Positions 44,205-52,572 of a stretch of 64,000 bases of DNA are shown here, piece after piece. Position 1 is the first letter of the stretch; each line of letters starts with the position of its first letter. Source of the stretch: JAXMCI01 sp046349435 (lineage in GTDB: Bacteria > Pseudomonadota > Alphaproteobacteria > Dongiales > Dongiaceae); contig JAXMCI010000026.1 of NCBI GenBank assembly GCA_046349435.1, forward strand, positions 41,958-105,957. The letters are read 5' to 3'. A program made the translations under genes and the position numbers. The notes beneath the pieces were generated by a model, which saw nothing but the letters and a program-made list of their open reading frames with translations, was not told where the DNA came from and did no database searches.

Positions 44205-44783
44205 ATGCTGGCACGGTCCTGCAAGGCGGCCGGGATGGTCGCCGCGATCCTGGCCCTGGGCGGCTGCACGCCGGCCGCCCGCGACTACTCGTCCCCGCCC
44301 CTCTACGAGACCCGCTTCATGCCGCCCGGCGATGCCGACGTCGCCGCGGCGAGCTACGCCGCGGCCGAGCGGCTGATGGCACAGGTCGGCGAGCCGCTCG
44401 ACGCGCGGACCCCGATCCTGGTGACGACGATCGCGGACGCCGGCGACCTCGATCACTCCTCGGCGCTCGGCCGGATGATCGCCGACCAGCTCGCCTCGCG
44501 CCTCGCGCAGCTCGGCTACAGCGTCTCGGAGTCGCGGCTGCGCGGCACGCTGGCGATCAACCCGAACGGCGAGTTCGTGCTGTCGCGCGACGTGCGCAGG
44601 ATCAGCGGCGCCCATACGGCGCAGGTGGTCCTCGCCGGCACCTACACGCCCGGCGACAACGAGGTCTATGTCGACCTCCGGCTGGTCCGGCTGGTCGATG
44701 CCCGGGTGCTCGCCTCCTTCGACTATGCCCTGCCCGCCGGGCCGAACACGCGCTCGCTGCTGATGACCGCGGCGGCGCCGTAG
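44205..44783 (+). CDS. FlgO-like outer-membrane lipoprotein
   Basis: 192 residues from ATG 44205 behind TGAGGAGGAA. Lipobox LGGC (ILALGGCTPAA). The core (ARTPILVTTIADAGDLDHSS..LGRMIADQLASRLAQLGYSV and GAHTAQVVLAGTYTPGDNEVYVDLRLVRLVDARVL) matches the FlgO domain known from Vibrio flagellar outer-membrane proteins. In a pilus locus it may stabilise the fibre exit site. Confidence 0.85.
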   Translation: MLARSCKAAGMVAAILALGGCTPAARDYSSPPLYETRFMPPGDADVAAASYAAAERLMAQVGEPLDARTPILVTTIADAGDLDHSSALGRMIADQLASRLAQLGYSVSESRLRGTLAINPNGEFVLSRDVRRISGAHTAQVVLAGTYTPGDNEVYVDLRLVRLVDARVLASFDYALPAGPNTRSLLMTAAAP

Positions 44784-44801
44784 CGGCACGGGCCCGGCCG
44801 C

Positions 44802-45716
44802 ATGCGCCCGCGGGCCGCCCGGCGGCCGGGCTCGTTCCGCCCTTCCGCGGCGCGGCAGCCGGCGCAGCGCTGGCGGCGCTGCTCGCGGCGACCGCGCTTC
44901 CGGCCGCGGCCGCCGAGGGGGCTCTGCCGCGAGAGCGACGCCGGCGCGCTCGGCGTCGCGCGGTCCGGCGGCGCCGCCTCCGGGCCCTGGATCGGGGCGA
45001 TGACCGTCGGGATCGGCGAATGGGCGCGGGCACCGAGGGGGCGGCGCCGGCGGCGGCCGACGCGCCGGCCCGGTCGTCATCCGGCCGCCGGGCCGGGGCG
45101 GGCCGACCGGCACGGCGGCGCTGCTGCCCGTGGCGCGTGCCCGGCCGGTGCCGGCTTCATCCGACGAGGCGCCGATCGCGCCGGCGATCATCTACGCGCC
45201 GGGCGCCGCGCCCCGTGCTGCGCCCGCCGCGGCGCCGATCGCCGCGGTGCTGCAGGACCCGGGGCCGGCCGGACCGCCCGGGTCGCTGTTGCTGCCGGTC
45301 GTCGGCGCGCGCGTCACCTCGATCTGGCTGGCGCATCCATCCCGTGCTCGGCGTGCGCAAGTTCCACTACGGCGTCGACCTCGGGGCGCCGCGCGGGACG
45401 CCGGTGCGCGCCGCGGGCCGACGGCGTCGTCGAATCCTGCGGCCGGCAGGCGACGCCCGGCATCTTCGTCCGGCTGCGCCACGGCGACCGGGTCGAGACG
45501 CTCTATGCGCATCTCGACCGCTTCGCCGACAGGCTGCGCATCGGCCAGGCGGTCGCCGCGGGAACGGTGGTCGCCTATCTCGGCAGCACCGGGATGTCGA
45601 CCGGCCCGCACCTCTACTACGAGCTCCGCATCGACGGCCAGGCGGTCGATCCGCTAGGCTCCGCCGCCCGGCTGCCCGACGCGCCGGCGGCCCGCGCGGT
45701 CGCCGCCGTGCGGTGA
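44802..45716 (+). pseudogene. M23/LytM-like protein, frameshifted and with altered zinc ligand
   Basis: Start uncertain (ATG 44802). A signal peptide (AAGAALAALLAATALPAAAAEG) lies in one frame and the next parts (CRESDAGALGVAR; IRPPGRGGPTGTAALLP; WRIHPVLGVRKFHYGVDLGAP; ADGVVESCGRQATPG to the end) in others, with changes near 44840, 44925, 45040-45070, 45325 and 45415; the last is an extra G in a GGG run. HYGVD and YAHLDRF are conserved, but the usual HLHFE is HLYYE, so the third zinc-binding His is Tyr. That suggests a non-catalytic LytM, as in EnvC-type activators. Confidence 0.7.
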
Positions 45717-45745
45717 TCGGCCGCGCGAGGAGAGGCGCGCCCGTC

Positions 45746-46195
45746 ATGAAGAGACTGCTCACGCTTGCCGCCGCGCTCGCCTTCGTCGTCCTCGCCGCCG
45801 GACCCCGGCCCGCCCGCGCCGCCGACGCCGACCCGGCGCTGCTCGCCGCCATGGACCGGCTGAACCAGGCGTTCGAATCCGAGGACCGGGCGGCGATCGA
45901 GCGGCTGGTGACGCCCGATCACAAGGCGGTCGGGCCGATCTATCCCGGGGCGGTCGGCGTGGCGGAGCAGTTCGCCCTGTTCCCCGAGGTGCACTACCGC
46001 GCGACACTGGCCAGCGGCCCGACGGTGGAGATGCTGTCGCCCGACGCGGCGCTGGTCAGCCTCGAGCTCGCCATCGACGGCTCGTTCCGCGGCGAGCCGC
46101 TGCCCAAGCGCAGCTACGTGACGGCGATCTGGGTGCGGGTCGGCGGGCGCTGGCTGCAGAAGCTCTATCAGGAGACCGCCGTCCGCGCCGAGTGA
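45746..46195 (+). CDS. Secreted NTF2/SnoaL-like protein
   Basis: 149 residues. A signal peptide (LLTLAAALAFVVLAAGPRPARAADA) is followed by an NTF2-like cone fold: ALLAAMDRLNQAFESEDRAAIERLVTPDH and a final WVRVGGRWLQKLYQET strand, as in DUF4440 proteins. No catalytic residues can be assigned. It ends the tad-locus gene run and is followed by a new promoter. Confidence 0.82.
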   Translation: MKRLLTLAAALAFVVLAAGPRPARAADADPALLAAMDRLNQAFESEDRAAIERLVTPDHKAVGPIYPGAVGVAEQFALFPEVHYRATLASGPTVEMLSPDAALVSLELAIDGSFRGEPLPKRSYVTAIWVRVGGRWLQKLYQETAVRAE

Positions 46196-46248
46196 GGGCC
46201 GCCGGCGACCCGGTGAGAGGCCCTCGCCGGCGCCTCGCCCGCGTCGAA

Positions 46249-46278
46249 TTGACACACGGCGACCAAGCCGGTTAGCGT
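46249..46278 (+). promoter_or_regulatory. Promoter before the amidase-like operon
   Basis: A perfect TTGACA at 46249-46254, 18-base spacer, TAGCGT at 46273-46278, 60 bases ahead of the ATG at 46339. The -10 is weak, but the -35 is rare in this composition. Confidence 0.5.
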
Positions 46279-46338
46279 GACGCGCGCTCGCGGTTCTGGG
46301 GCAGCCGGGGGCAGCGCGCAACAGGCCGCGAGCGTTCC

Positions 46339-48567
46339 ATGGGGGACCATCCGGAAGCGATCCGCCGCCTCCCCGTGCGCGGCACCTGGGCCTATCTCGA
46401 CCGCCTCGAGGTGGCGCCCGGAAGCGCCTTCGAGGTCCATGTCAGCGCCGAGGCGGCGCACGAGATCGAGCTGGTCCGGCTCGGCCTCGAGGCGGTGATC
46501 GATCCCGCCCAGTCGCTCGCCGCCGATTGCGCCGAGGCGCGGCGGCTGGCTGCGGTCGAGGTCCCGGCGGCGACGCCGCAGACCATCGCGCCGGGCTCCT
46601 ATGCCTGGATCGAGGGCGAGCCGCTGCCGCCCGGGCCGCTCGCGCTCGGCCTCTGGCTGCGGCTGTGGACGCTGCCGGCCGTCGAGGTCATGCAGATGGG
46701 CTGGTACGGGCTCATCACCGACATCGACTATCCCGACGCCGGGCGCTTCGGCCTGATCGTCGACCATCTCGGTCGCATCGGCGTCTATCTCGGCGACGGC
46801 GGCGCCTTCCGCCACGAATGGCTGCACTGGTCGCCGCCGCTGCTCGGCCCGCTGCGCGGCCGCTGGGCCCATGTCGCGGCCGCCTGGACCGAGAGCCGGC
46901 TCGCCATCTTCCTCGACGGGCGCAAGGTGCATGACGAGGCGCTTGCCCTGCCGCACGCCGCGGCCGGCCCCGCCGCGCGGCTGCGGCTCGGCGCGCTGGC
47001 CGAGGGCGGGGCGGCCGACGACTTCCTCGAGGGCGACGTCGCGCAGCCCTTCGTCGGGCGCTTCATGCTCGACGAGGACGAAGCGGCCCGCATCGCCGCC
47101 GACGGCGCGGCGCGGCCGCTGCCGGAGCTCGCCCCCGGCCCGCTGCTCGCCTGGTGGCCGCTCGACGAGGAGCGCGGCGCCCGGCTGCGCGACGCCAGCG
47201 GCCAGGGCCGGCACGGCCACATCGCCAACCATGCCACCTGGATGGTCGGCGGGCCGCGCTTCGCGCCGGCGCGGCGCATGCCGCTGGAGTACCGCCCCGA
47301 CGAGGATCCCGACCACGGCCACGGCCTGCGCTTCTGCAGCGACGACCTGATGGATGCCGGCTGGCCGGTGGCGGCCCGCTTCGAGATCCCCGCCGACGCC
47401 GAGTCCGGCCTCTACGCGGTGCGCGTCCGGCTGGCCGGCCAGGCGCCCGAGGCGGCCACCGTCGCGCCGTTCGTCGTCTCCCGCACCCGGCCGCGCCGGC
47501 CCGGCTCGCTGGCGGTGCTGGCCGCCACGCTCACCTGGCACACCTATGGCCGCCGCCCGGCCAAGGAGCTGGTGACGGCCGGCCTCACCTCCTCGCTCTA
47601 CTCGACGCATCTCAACGGCACGCCCTTCTTCCATCTCGGCTTCCGCCTGCCGATCCCGCTGGCGCACCCCTACGGCTTCGAATCGCCGCGCTCGACCCGC
47701 ACCCGCAGCACCCACCTGGTGCGCACCGAGCGCTTCCTCGAGGCCTGGCTGGCGCGCGAGGGCTATCCCTACGAGCTGATCACCGACCTCGACCTGCATC
47801 GCGACCCGGCGCTGCTCGACCGCTTCCAGGCGCTGGCCATCGTCGGCCACAGCGAGTACTGGACCAACGCGATGCGCGACGGCGTGCTCGCCTGGCTCGG
47901 CCGCGGCGGCCGGGTCCTGTCGCTGTCCGGCGACACGCTGTCGGTGCGCGTCACCCTCGATCCGGGCGAGAGCGTGATGGAGTGCCGCAAGATCGTCTAC
48001 GCCGACGATCCGCGCTGGCTCGGGCCGGAGCGCTGGGGCGAGAGCTGGCACAGCCACGACCGCATGCCGGGCGGCAGCTTCCGCCGGCTCGGCATGCCGA
48101 GCTGGGACGTCCTCGGCATGAGCTTCAAGGGCATGATCGACGACGGCACCCCGACGTCGTTCCGGCCCTACAACGTGCTGGCGCCGGACCACGTCCTCTT
48201 CCATGAGCCGCACCCGGTCCCGGTGACGCCGCAGGGCACCATCGGCGAGCGCAGCTTGAACGGCCGCGGCGGGGCGAGCGGCTACGAGTTCGACGCCACC
48301 CAGGACCACACCCATCTCGGCCCGGCGCCGCTGCCCGGCATCGTCACGCTGGCGAGCGTGCTCGACCAGCCGAACCTGGAGTGGCTGGGCGATCCCAATC
48401 GCGGCGCCGACCTGATCTGCTGGCAGCGGCCGGACGGCGGCACGGTGATCAACTTCGGCAGCATCGCCGCGGCCGGGGCGCTGCCGGTCGATGCCGGCAT
48501 GGCGGCGCTGATGCGCAACGCGCTCGCCCATCTCGGGGTGGTTCCGTCGAGGCCGGGACGCGGATGA
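46339..48567 (+). CDS. N,N-dimethylformamidase-like hydrolase with LamG-like domain
   Basis: 742 residues. An N-terminal beta-sandwich of LamG/concanavalin type (~70-290; GLWLRLWTLPA.., WAHVAAAWTESRLAIFLDGRKV) is followed by a domain of the dimethylformamidase beta-subunit C-terminal family (~300-740) with LAIVGHSEYWTNAMRDGV near 499 and RVLSLSGDTLSVRV. In the Paracoccus enzyme the catalytic iron is held by Tyr and Glu residues of this domain; YW in GHSEYW is one candidate. No small alpha subunit gene is seen. It overlaps the ABC operon by 4 bases, so the transporter probably brings in its substrate. Confidence 0.85.
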   Translation: MGDHPEAIRRLPVRGTWAYLDRLEVAPGSAFEVHVSAEAAHEIELVRLGLEAVIDPAQSLAADCAEARRLAAVEVPAATPQTIAPGSYAWIEGEPLPPGPLALGLWLRLWTLPAVEVMQMGWYGLITDIDYPDAGRFGLIVDHLGRIGVYLGDGGAFRHEWLHWSPPLLGPLRGRWAHVAAAWTESRLAIFLDGRKVHDEALALPHAAAGPAARLRLGALAEGGAADDFLEGDVAQPFVGRFMLDEDEAARIAADGAARPLPELAPGPLLAWWPLDEERGARLRDASGQGRHGHIANHATWMVGGPRFAPARRMPLEYRPDEDPDHGHGLRFCSDDLMDAGWPVAARFEIPADAESGLYAVRVRLAGQAPEAATVAPFVVSRTRPRRPGSLAVLAATLTWHTYGRRPAKELVTAGLTSSLYSTHLNGTPFFHLGFRLPIPLAHPYGFESPRSTRTRSTHLVRTERFLEAWLAREGYPYELITDLDLHRDPALLDRFQALAIVGHSEYWTNAMRDGVLAWLGRGGRVLSLSGDTLSVRVTLDPGESVMECRKIVYADDPRWLGPERWGESWHSHDRMPGGSFRRLGMPSWDVLGMSFKGMIDDGTPTSFRPYNVLAPDHVLFHEPHPVPVTPQGTIGERSLNGRGGASGYEFDATQDHTHLGPAPLPGIVTLASVLDQPNLEWLGDPNRGADLICWQRPDGGTVINFGSIAAAGALPVDAGMAALMRNALAHLGVVPSRPGRG

Positions 48568-49658
48568 GCGCAGCGCCCGCCGCCGGCCGCGGCGCCAGCG
48601 TGACGGTGAGCGAGCTGCGCAAGTCCTATGGCAGCGTGCGGGCGGTGGACGGCGTCAGCCTGGCGGTCGGCGCCGGCGAGTTCGTCGCGCTGCTCGGGCC
48701 GAGCGGCAGCGGCAAGACGACGATCCTGATGAGCGTCGCCGGCTTCGAGACGCCGGATTCCGGCAGCATCGCGATCGGCGGCCGCGACGTGACCTCCATC
48801 CCGGCGGCCCGCCGCGGCATCGGCATGGTGTTCCAGCGCTACGCCCTGTTCCCGCACATGACGGTGGCCGAGAACATCGCCTTCCCCTTGCGCATGCGCG
48901 GCATCCGCGGCGCCGCCGCGGCCGCGAAGGTCGAGGCGGCGCTGGCCCTGGTGCGCCTCGCCGGCTATGGCGGCCGCGGGCCGGCGCAGCTCTCCGGCGG
49001 GCAGCAGCAGCGCGTCGCGCTGGCCCGCGCGCTGGTCTACGACCCGCCGCTGCTGCTGATGGACGAGCCGCTCGGCGCGCTCGACAAGAACCTGCGCGAG
49101 CAGATGCAGCTCGAGATCAAGCAGCTGCAGCGCCAGCTCGGCACGACGGTGATCTACGTCACCCACGACCAGGCCGAGGCGCTGACCATGGCCGACCGGA
49201 TCGCCGTGCTGGCCGACGGCCGCGTCCAGCAATTCGCCTCGCCGCAGGACCTCTACGAGCGGCCGGAGAACGAGTTCGTCGCCGGCTTCGTCGGCGAGAC
49301 CAACTTCATCGACGGCACGCTCTGCCGCGCGCACGGGCGCTGGCTGCTGGCGATCGAGGGCAGCGCCGAGGCGGCGGCGCTGGCCGGCGAGGGCGCCGGC
49401 TGGCGCGACGGGGCCGCGGCCCGGCTCGCCATCCGGCCGGAGCTGATCCGGCCCGCCGGCGCGGGCGCATCGCCGCTGCTGCGCGGCACCGTCGAGGACA
49501 GCATCTATGGCGGCGGCACGGTCGCCTGCGTGCTCAGGGTGACGCCGGCGCTGCGGCTGACCGCGCGCTTCCCCAGCGTCGACGGGCCGGACCTGCGGCC
49601 CGGCGCGGCGGCGGCGCTGACCTGGCCGGCGGACCGCGCCCGGGTCTTCCTGCGATGA
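48564..49658 (+). CDS. Spermidine/putrescine-type ABC transporter ATP-binding protein (PotA-like)
   Basis: 364 residues from an ATGA overlap. Walker A GPSGSGKTT (45-53), Q-loop MVFQRYALFPHM, signature LSGGQQQRVALARAL, Walker B LLLMDEPLGALDK, switch His in VTHDQAEAL; then a TOBE-type regulatory domain (~240-364). Typical of polyamine, iron and opine importers. Energises the two permeases encoded next. Confidence 0.93.
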   Translation: MSAAPAAGRGASVTVSELRKSYGSVRAVDGVSLAVGAGEFVALLGPSGSGKTTILMSVAGFETPDSGSIAIGGRDVTSIPAARRGIGMVFQRYALFPHMTVAENIAFPLRMRGIRGAAAAAKVEAALALVRLAGYGGRGPAQLSGGQQQRVALARALVYDPPLLLMDEPLGALDKNLREQMQLEIKQLQRQLGTTVIYVTHDQAEALTMADRIAVLADGRVQQFASPQDLYERPENEFVAGFVGETNFIDGTLCRAHGRWLLAIEGSAEAAALAGEGAGWRDGAAARLAIRPELIRPAGAGASPLLRGTVEDSIYGGGTVACVLRVTPALRLTARFPSVDGPDLRPGAAAALTWPADRARVFLR

Positions 49659-49671
49659 CGGCGGTGCGGCG

Positions 49672-50544
49672 ATGAGCGGCCTGCGGCGCTACCTCTTCGC
49701 GGTCAGCTTCCATCGCTACAGCCGGGCGCTGACGGCGGCCCTGATCGCGCCGCTGCTGCTGCTGCTGCTCGTCGCCTTCGTCTTTCCGATCGGCCGCTTC
49801 CTCGCCATGAGCGTGCTAGACCCGGCGCCGACCCTGGCGCATTTCGCCGAGCTCCTCGACCGGCCGGTCTACCTCACCATCCTGATCCGCACCTTCCGCA
49901 CCGGGCTCGTCGTCTCCCTGGCCACGCTGCTGCTGGGCTATCCGGTGGCCTATCTGCTGGCCGGCCTGCGCGGGCCGGCCGCCATCATCGTCGCCGGCAT
50001 CGTCATCCTGCCGCTGTGGATCAGCGTGCTGGTGCGGACCTACGTCTGGACGGTGATGCTCGGCCGCAACGGCCTCGTCAACCAGCTGGCGCTGGCGCTC
50101 GGCCTGATCGACGCGCCGATGAAGCTGCTCAACACCGAGCTCGCGGTCTGGGTGGGGATGACCCACATCCTGCTGCCGATGATGATCCTGCCGATCTACA
50201 GCTCGCTCGCCGCGATCCCCGTCGAGCTGGAGCGGGCGGCCGAGAGCCTGGGGGCCGGCGCCGGCTCGGTGTTCCGCCACGTCACCCTGCCGCTCAGCCT
50301 GCCCGGCGTCGCCGCCGGCGCGGTGCTCGTCTTCATCATCTCGCTCGGCTACTTCATCACCCCGATGCTGCTCGGCGGGCCGCGCAGCATGCTGATCGCC
50401 ACCATGATCACCCAGCAGGCGACCAAGTTCCTCGACTGGCCGCTGGCCGCCGCGCTGGCCAGCGTGCTGATGGCCGCCACCCTGCTGATCGTCGTGGTGT
50501 TCAACCGCGTGCTGCGCCTCGACCGGGTCATGGGGGCGGGCTGA
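49672..50544 (+). CDS. Spermidine/putrescine-type ABC permease (PotB-like)
   Basis: 290 residues with six membrane helices. The EAA loop LERAAESLGAGAGSVFRHVTLPLSLPG docks to the ATPase. ILPLWISVLVRTYVWTVMLGRNGLVNQL is characteristic of the PotB side. Its stop shares one base with the next start (TGATG). Confidence 0.93.
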   Translation: MSGLRRYLFAVSFHRYSRALTAALIAPLLLLLLVAFVFPIGRFLAMSVLDPAPTLAHFAELLDRPVYLTILIRTFRTGLVVSLATLLLGYPVAYLLAGLRGPAAIIVAGIVILPLWISVLVRTYVWTVMLGRNGLVNQLALALGLIDAPMKLLNTELAVWVGMTHILLPMMILPIYSSLAAIPVELERAAESLGAGAGSVFRHVTLPLSLPGVAAGAVLVFIISLGYFITPMLLGGPRSMLIATMITQQATKFLDWPLAAALASVLMAATLLIVVVFNRVLRLDRVMGAG

Positions 50545-51338
50545 TGCGCTCCCGCCTTCCCGCGCCGGCCCGCCTGGCGCTGCTCCTGCTGGCCGGCTCG
50601 GTGCTGCTCTTCCTCGCGCTGCCGACCCTGATCGTGGTGCCGGTGTCGCTGAGCCCGACCGACTATCTCGACTTCCCGCCGAAGAGCCTGACCCTGAAAT
50701 GGTACGTCGCCTTCTTCACCGACCCGAAATGGGTGCGCGCCACGGTCCTCAGCTTCGAGATCGGGCTGGCGGTGACGGCGGTCTCGCTCATCGTCGGCAC
50801 GATGGCGGCGCTCGCCATCGTGCGCGGGCTGAAGGGCGGCGGCGCGCTGGTCAACGCGCTGGTCGCCGCGCCGCTGATCGTGCCGACCATCGTCTACGCC
50901 ATCGCCGCCCTGCTGCTGTTCTCGCGGCTCGGCCTCAGCGGCACCTTCGGCGGCTTCGTCGTCGCCCACTCGGCGCTCGCCACGCCCTATGTCGTGCTGA
51001 TCGCCTCGGCGGCGCTCTACCGCACCGACCCCAGCCTGGAGTTGGCGGCGATCGGCATGGGCGCCTCGCGGCTCGGCGCCATCTGGCACGTGACCCTGCC
51101 GGCGATCCGCCCGGCGCTGGCCACCGGCGCGATCTTCGCCTTCCTCACCTCCTTCGACGACGCCACCGTCTCCTTCTTCCTGGCCAACCTCACCGACGTG
51201 ACGCTGCCGCGGAAGATGTTCGAGAACCTGCAGTTCTTCATCTCGCCGGTGCTGGCCGTCGTGGCCACCCTGCTGACCGTCTTCACCCTGGTGCTGGCCG
51301 GCGTGGCGCAGCGGCTGCGCGGCCGGCGCTGGGCATGA
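50544..51338 (+). CDS. Spermidine/putrescine-type ABC permease (PotC-like)
   Basis: 264 residues with six membrane helices and the EAA loop LELAAIGMGASRLGAIWHVTLPAIRPA. VSLSPTDYLDFPPKSLTLKWY is the usual PotC-type opening. Forms the heterodimeric channel with the preceding permease. Confidence 0.93.
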   Translation: MRSRLPAPARLALLLLAGSVLLFLALPTLIVVPVSLSPTDYLDFPPKSLTLKWYVAFFTDPKWVRATVLSFEIGLAVTAVSLIVGTMAALAIVRGLKGGGALVNALVAAPLIVPTIVYAIAALLLFSRLGLSGTFGGFVVAHSALATPYVVLIASAALYRTDPSLELAAIGMGASRLGAIWHVTLPAIRPALATGAIFAFLTSFDDATVSFFLANLTDVTLPRKMFENLQFFISPVLAVVATLLTVFTLVLAGVAQRLRGRRWA

Positions 51339-51388
51339 GCCCGAGCAAAGAGAGTGTGCAACGCGAACCACGAAGGGAGAACGCGATC

Positions 51389-52507
51389 ATGAAACGGCAA
51401 GGCTGGAACATCCCGATCGACCGCCGCGGCGTGCTGGCGCTGGGCGCCGGCTCGGCGGCGGCGCTGGCGCTGGCGGGCAGGATCCCGGCGGCCCGTGCCG
51501 AGGTCTCGGCGGCCGCCAAGGCGGAAGGGCAGGTCGTCGTCGCCACCGCCGGCGGCATGCTGCAGGACAAGCTGGCGGCGCATCTCTACGACAACTTCAC
51601 CAAGGCGACCGGGATCAAGGTGGTGCCGGTCACCATCAACACCGACGAGCAATGGGCCAAGGTCAAGGCCGACATGGAGGCCGGCAACGTCCAGTGGGAC
51701 CTGGTCAATGTCGGCCCCGACAGCCTGGTGCTGCAGCAGGACTACCTGCTCGACCTCGGCGAGGGCTGCGCCGGCGTGCCCAACCTCGCGCGCAACGGCG
51801 CGCCCGGCGTGTGCCAGCGCTACGGCTTCCTCTACATCCTGGGCGGCTACATCCTGGGCGTCAGCACCAAGGCCTTCCCGAACGGCGGGCCGAAGAACGC
51901 CGCCGAGTTCTTCGACACCAAGACCTTCCCCGGCCCGCGCGCGCTGTCCGGCAACGAGCCGGTCTACAACATGATGATCGCGCTCGCCGCCGACGGCGTC
52001 ACCCAGGACAAGCTCTGGCCGCTCGACATCAAGCGGGCGCTGGCCAAGCTCGACACGATCAAGCCCAGCATCGCCTCGTGGTGGGATTCCAGCGACCAGG
52101 CGATGCAGAACTGGCGCACCGGCGAGGTCGTGATGTCGACCTTCTGGGCCGGCCGCATCGTCCAGCTGCGCAAGGCGGGCGAGCCGATCGTGCCGGTGTG
52201 GAACGGCTTTCCGCGCGACATCTCGGGCTTCGGCATCCTGCGCCAGGCGCCCCATCCCAACGCCGCCAAGGCGTTCATCGACTACTTCTTCTCCGACGAG
52301 GCGGCGCAACCGGTCCTCGACCTGTCGATGGACATCAACTACGACCCGCCCAACAAGAAGTCGCTGGAGCTGCCCTCGAAGGTCGACCCGGCGGACCGGG
52401 CGACCTACCCCGCCAACTGGAACGCCATGCTGAGCATGGACGTCGAGGTGCTGAAGACCCAGCGGGCCGAGATCGAGAAGGCCTGGCAGGAGTGGATCGC
52501 CAAGTAG
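51389..52507 (+). CDS. Spermidine/putrescine-type periplasmic binding protein (PotD-like)
   Basis: 372 residues from ATG 51389 (GAAGGGAGA upstream). The N-terminus DRRGVLALGAGSAAALALAG has a twin-arginine-like pair before a hydrophobic core, so Tat export is possible. The mature protein begins VVVATAGGMLQDKLAAHLYDNFTKATGIKV, a class D/F binding protein of the PotD/AfuA superfamily. Ligand unknown; the amidase-like gene at the head of the operon suggests a nitrogen-containing amide or amine. Confidence 0.92.
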   Translation: MKRQGWNIPIDRRGVLALGAGSAAALALAGRIPAARAEVSAAAKAEGQVVVATAGGMLQDKLAAHLYDNFTKATGIKVVPVTINTDEQWAKVKADMEAGNVQWDLVNVGPDSLVLQQDYLLDLGEGCAGVPNLARNGAPGVCQRYGFLYILGGYILGVSTKAFPNGGPKNAAEFFDTKTFPGPRALSGNEPVYNMMIALAADGVTQDKLWPLDIKRALAKLDTIKPSIASWWDSSDQAMQNWRTGEVVMSTFWAGRIVQLRKAGEPIVPVWNGFPRDISGFGILRQAPHPNAAKAFIDYFFSDEAAQPVLDLSMDINYDPPNKKSLELPSKVDPADRATYPANWNAMLSMDVEVLKTQRAEIEKAWQEWIAK

Positions 52508-52520
52508 CGACCCGAGCGGC

Positions 52521-52546
52521 CGGGCGCCGGCGTGAGCCGGCGCCCG
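52521..52546. terminator. Terminator hairpin after the ABC operon
   Basis: CGGGCGCCGG (52521-52530), loop CGTGAG, CCGGCGCCCG (52537-52546): perfect 10-bp stem, 13 bases after the binding-protein stop, between convergent genes. No T-run. Confidence 0.65.
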
Positions 52547-52572
52547 GATCGCCCTGCCAGCCCGTGGGCCGG

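Noticed and set aside
46168..48531. A ~790-codon antisense open frame opposite the amidase-like gene
   Set aside because: It mirrors the codon pattern of the real gene on the other strand; no start signal and no recognisable domain. Similar antisense frames occur throughout this G+C-rich window.
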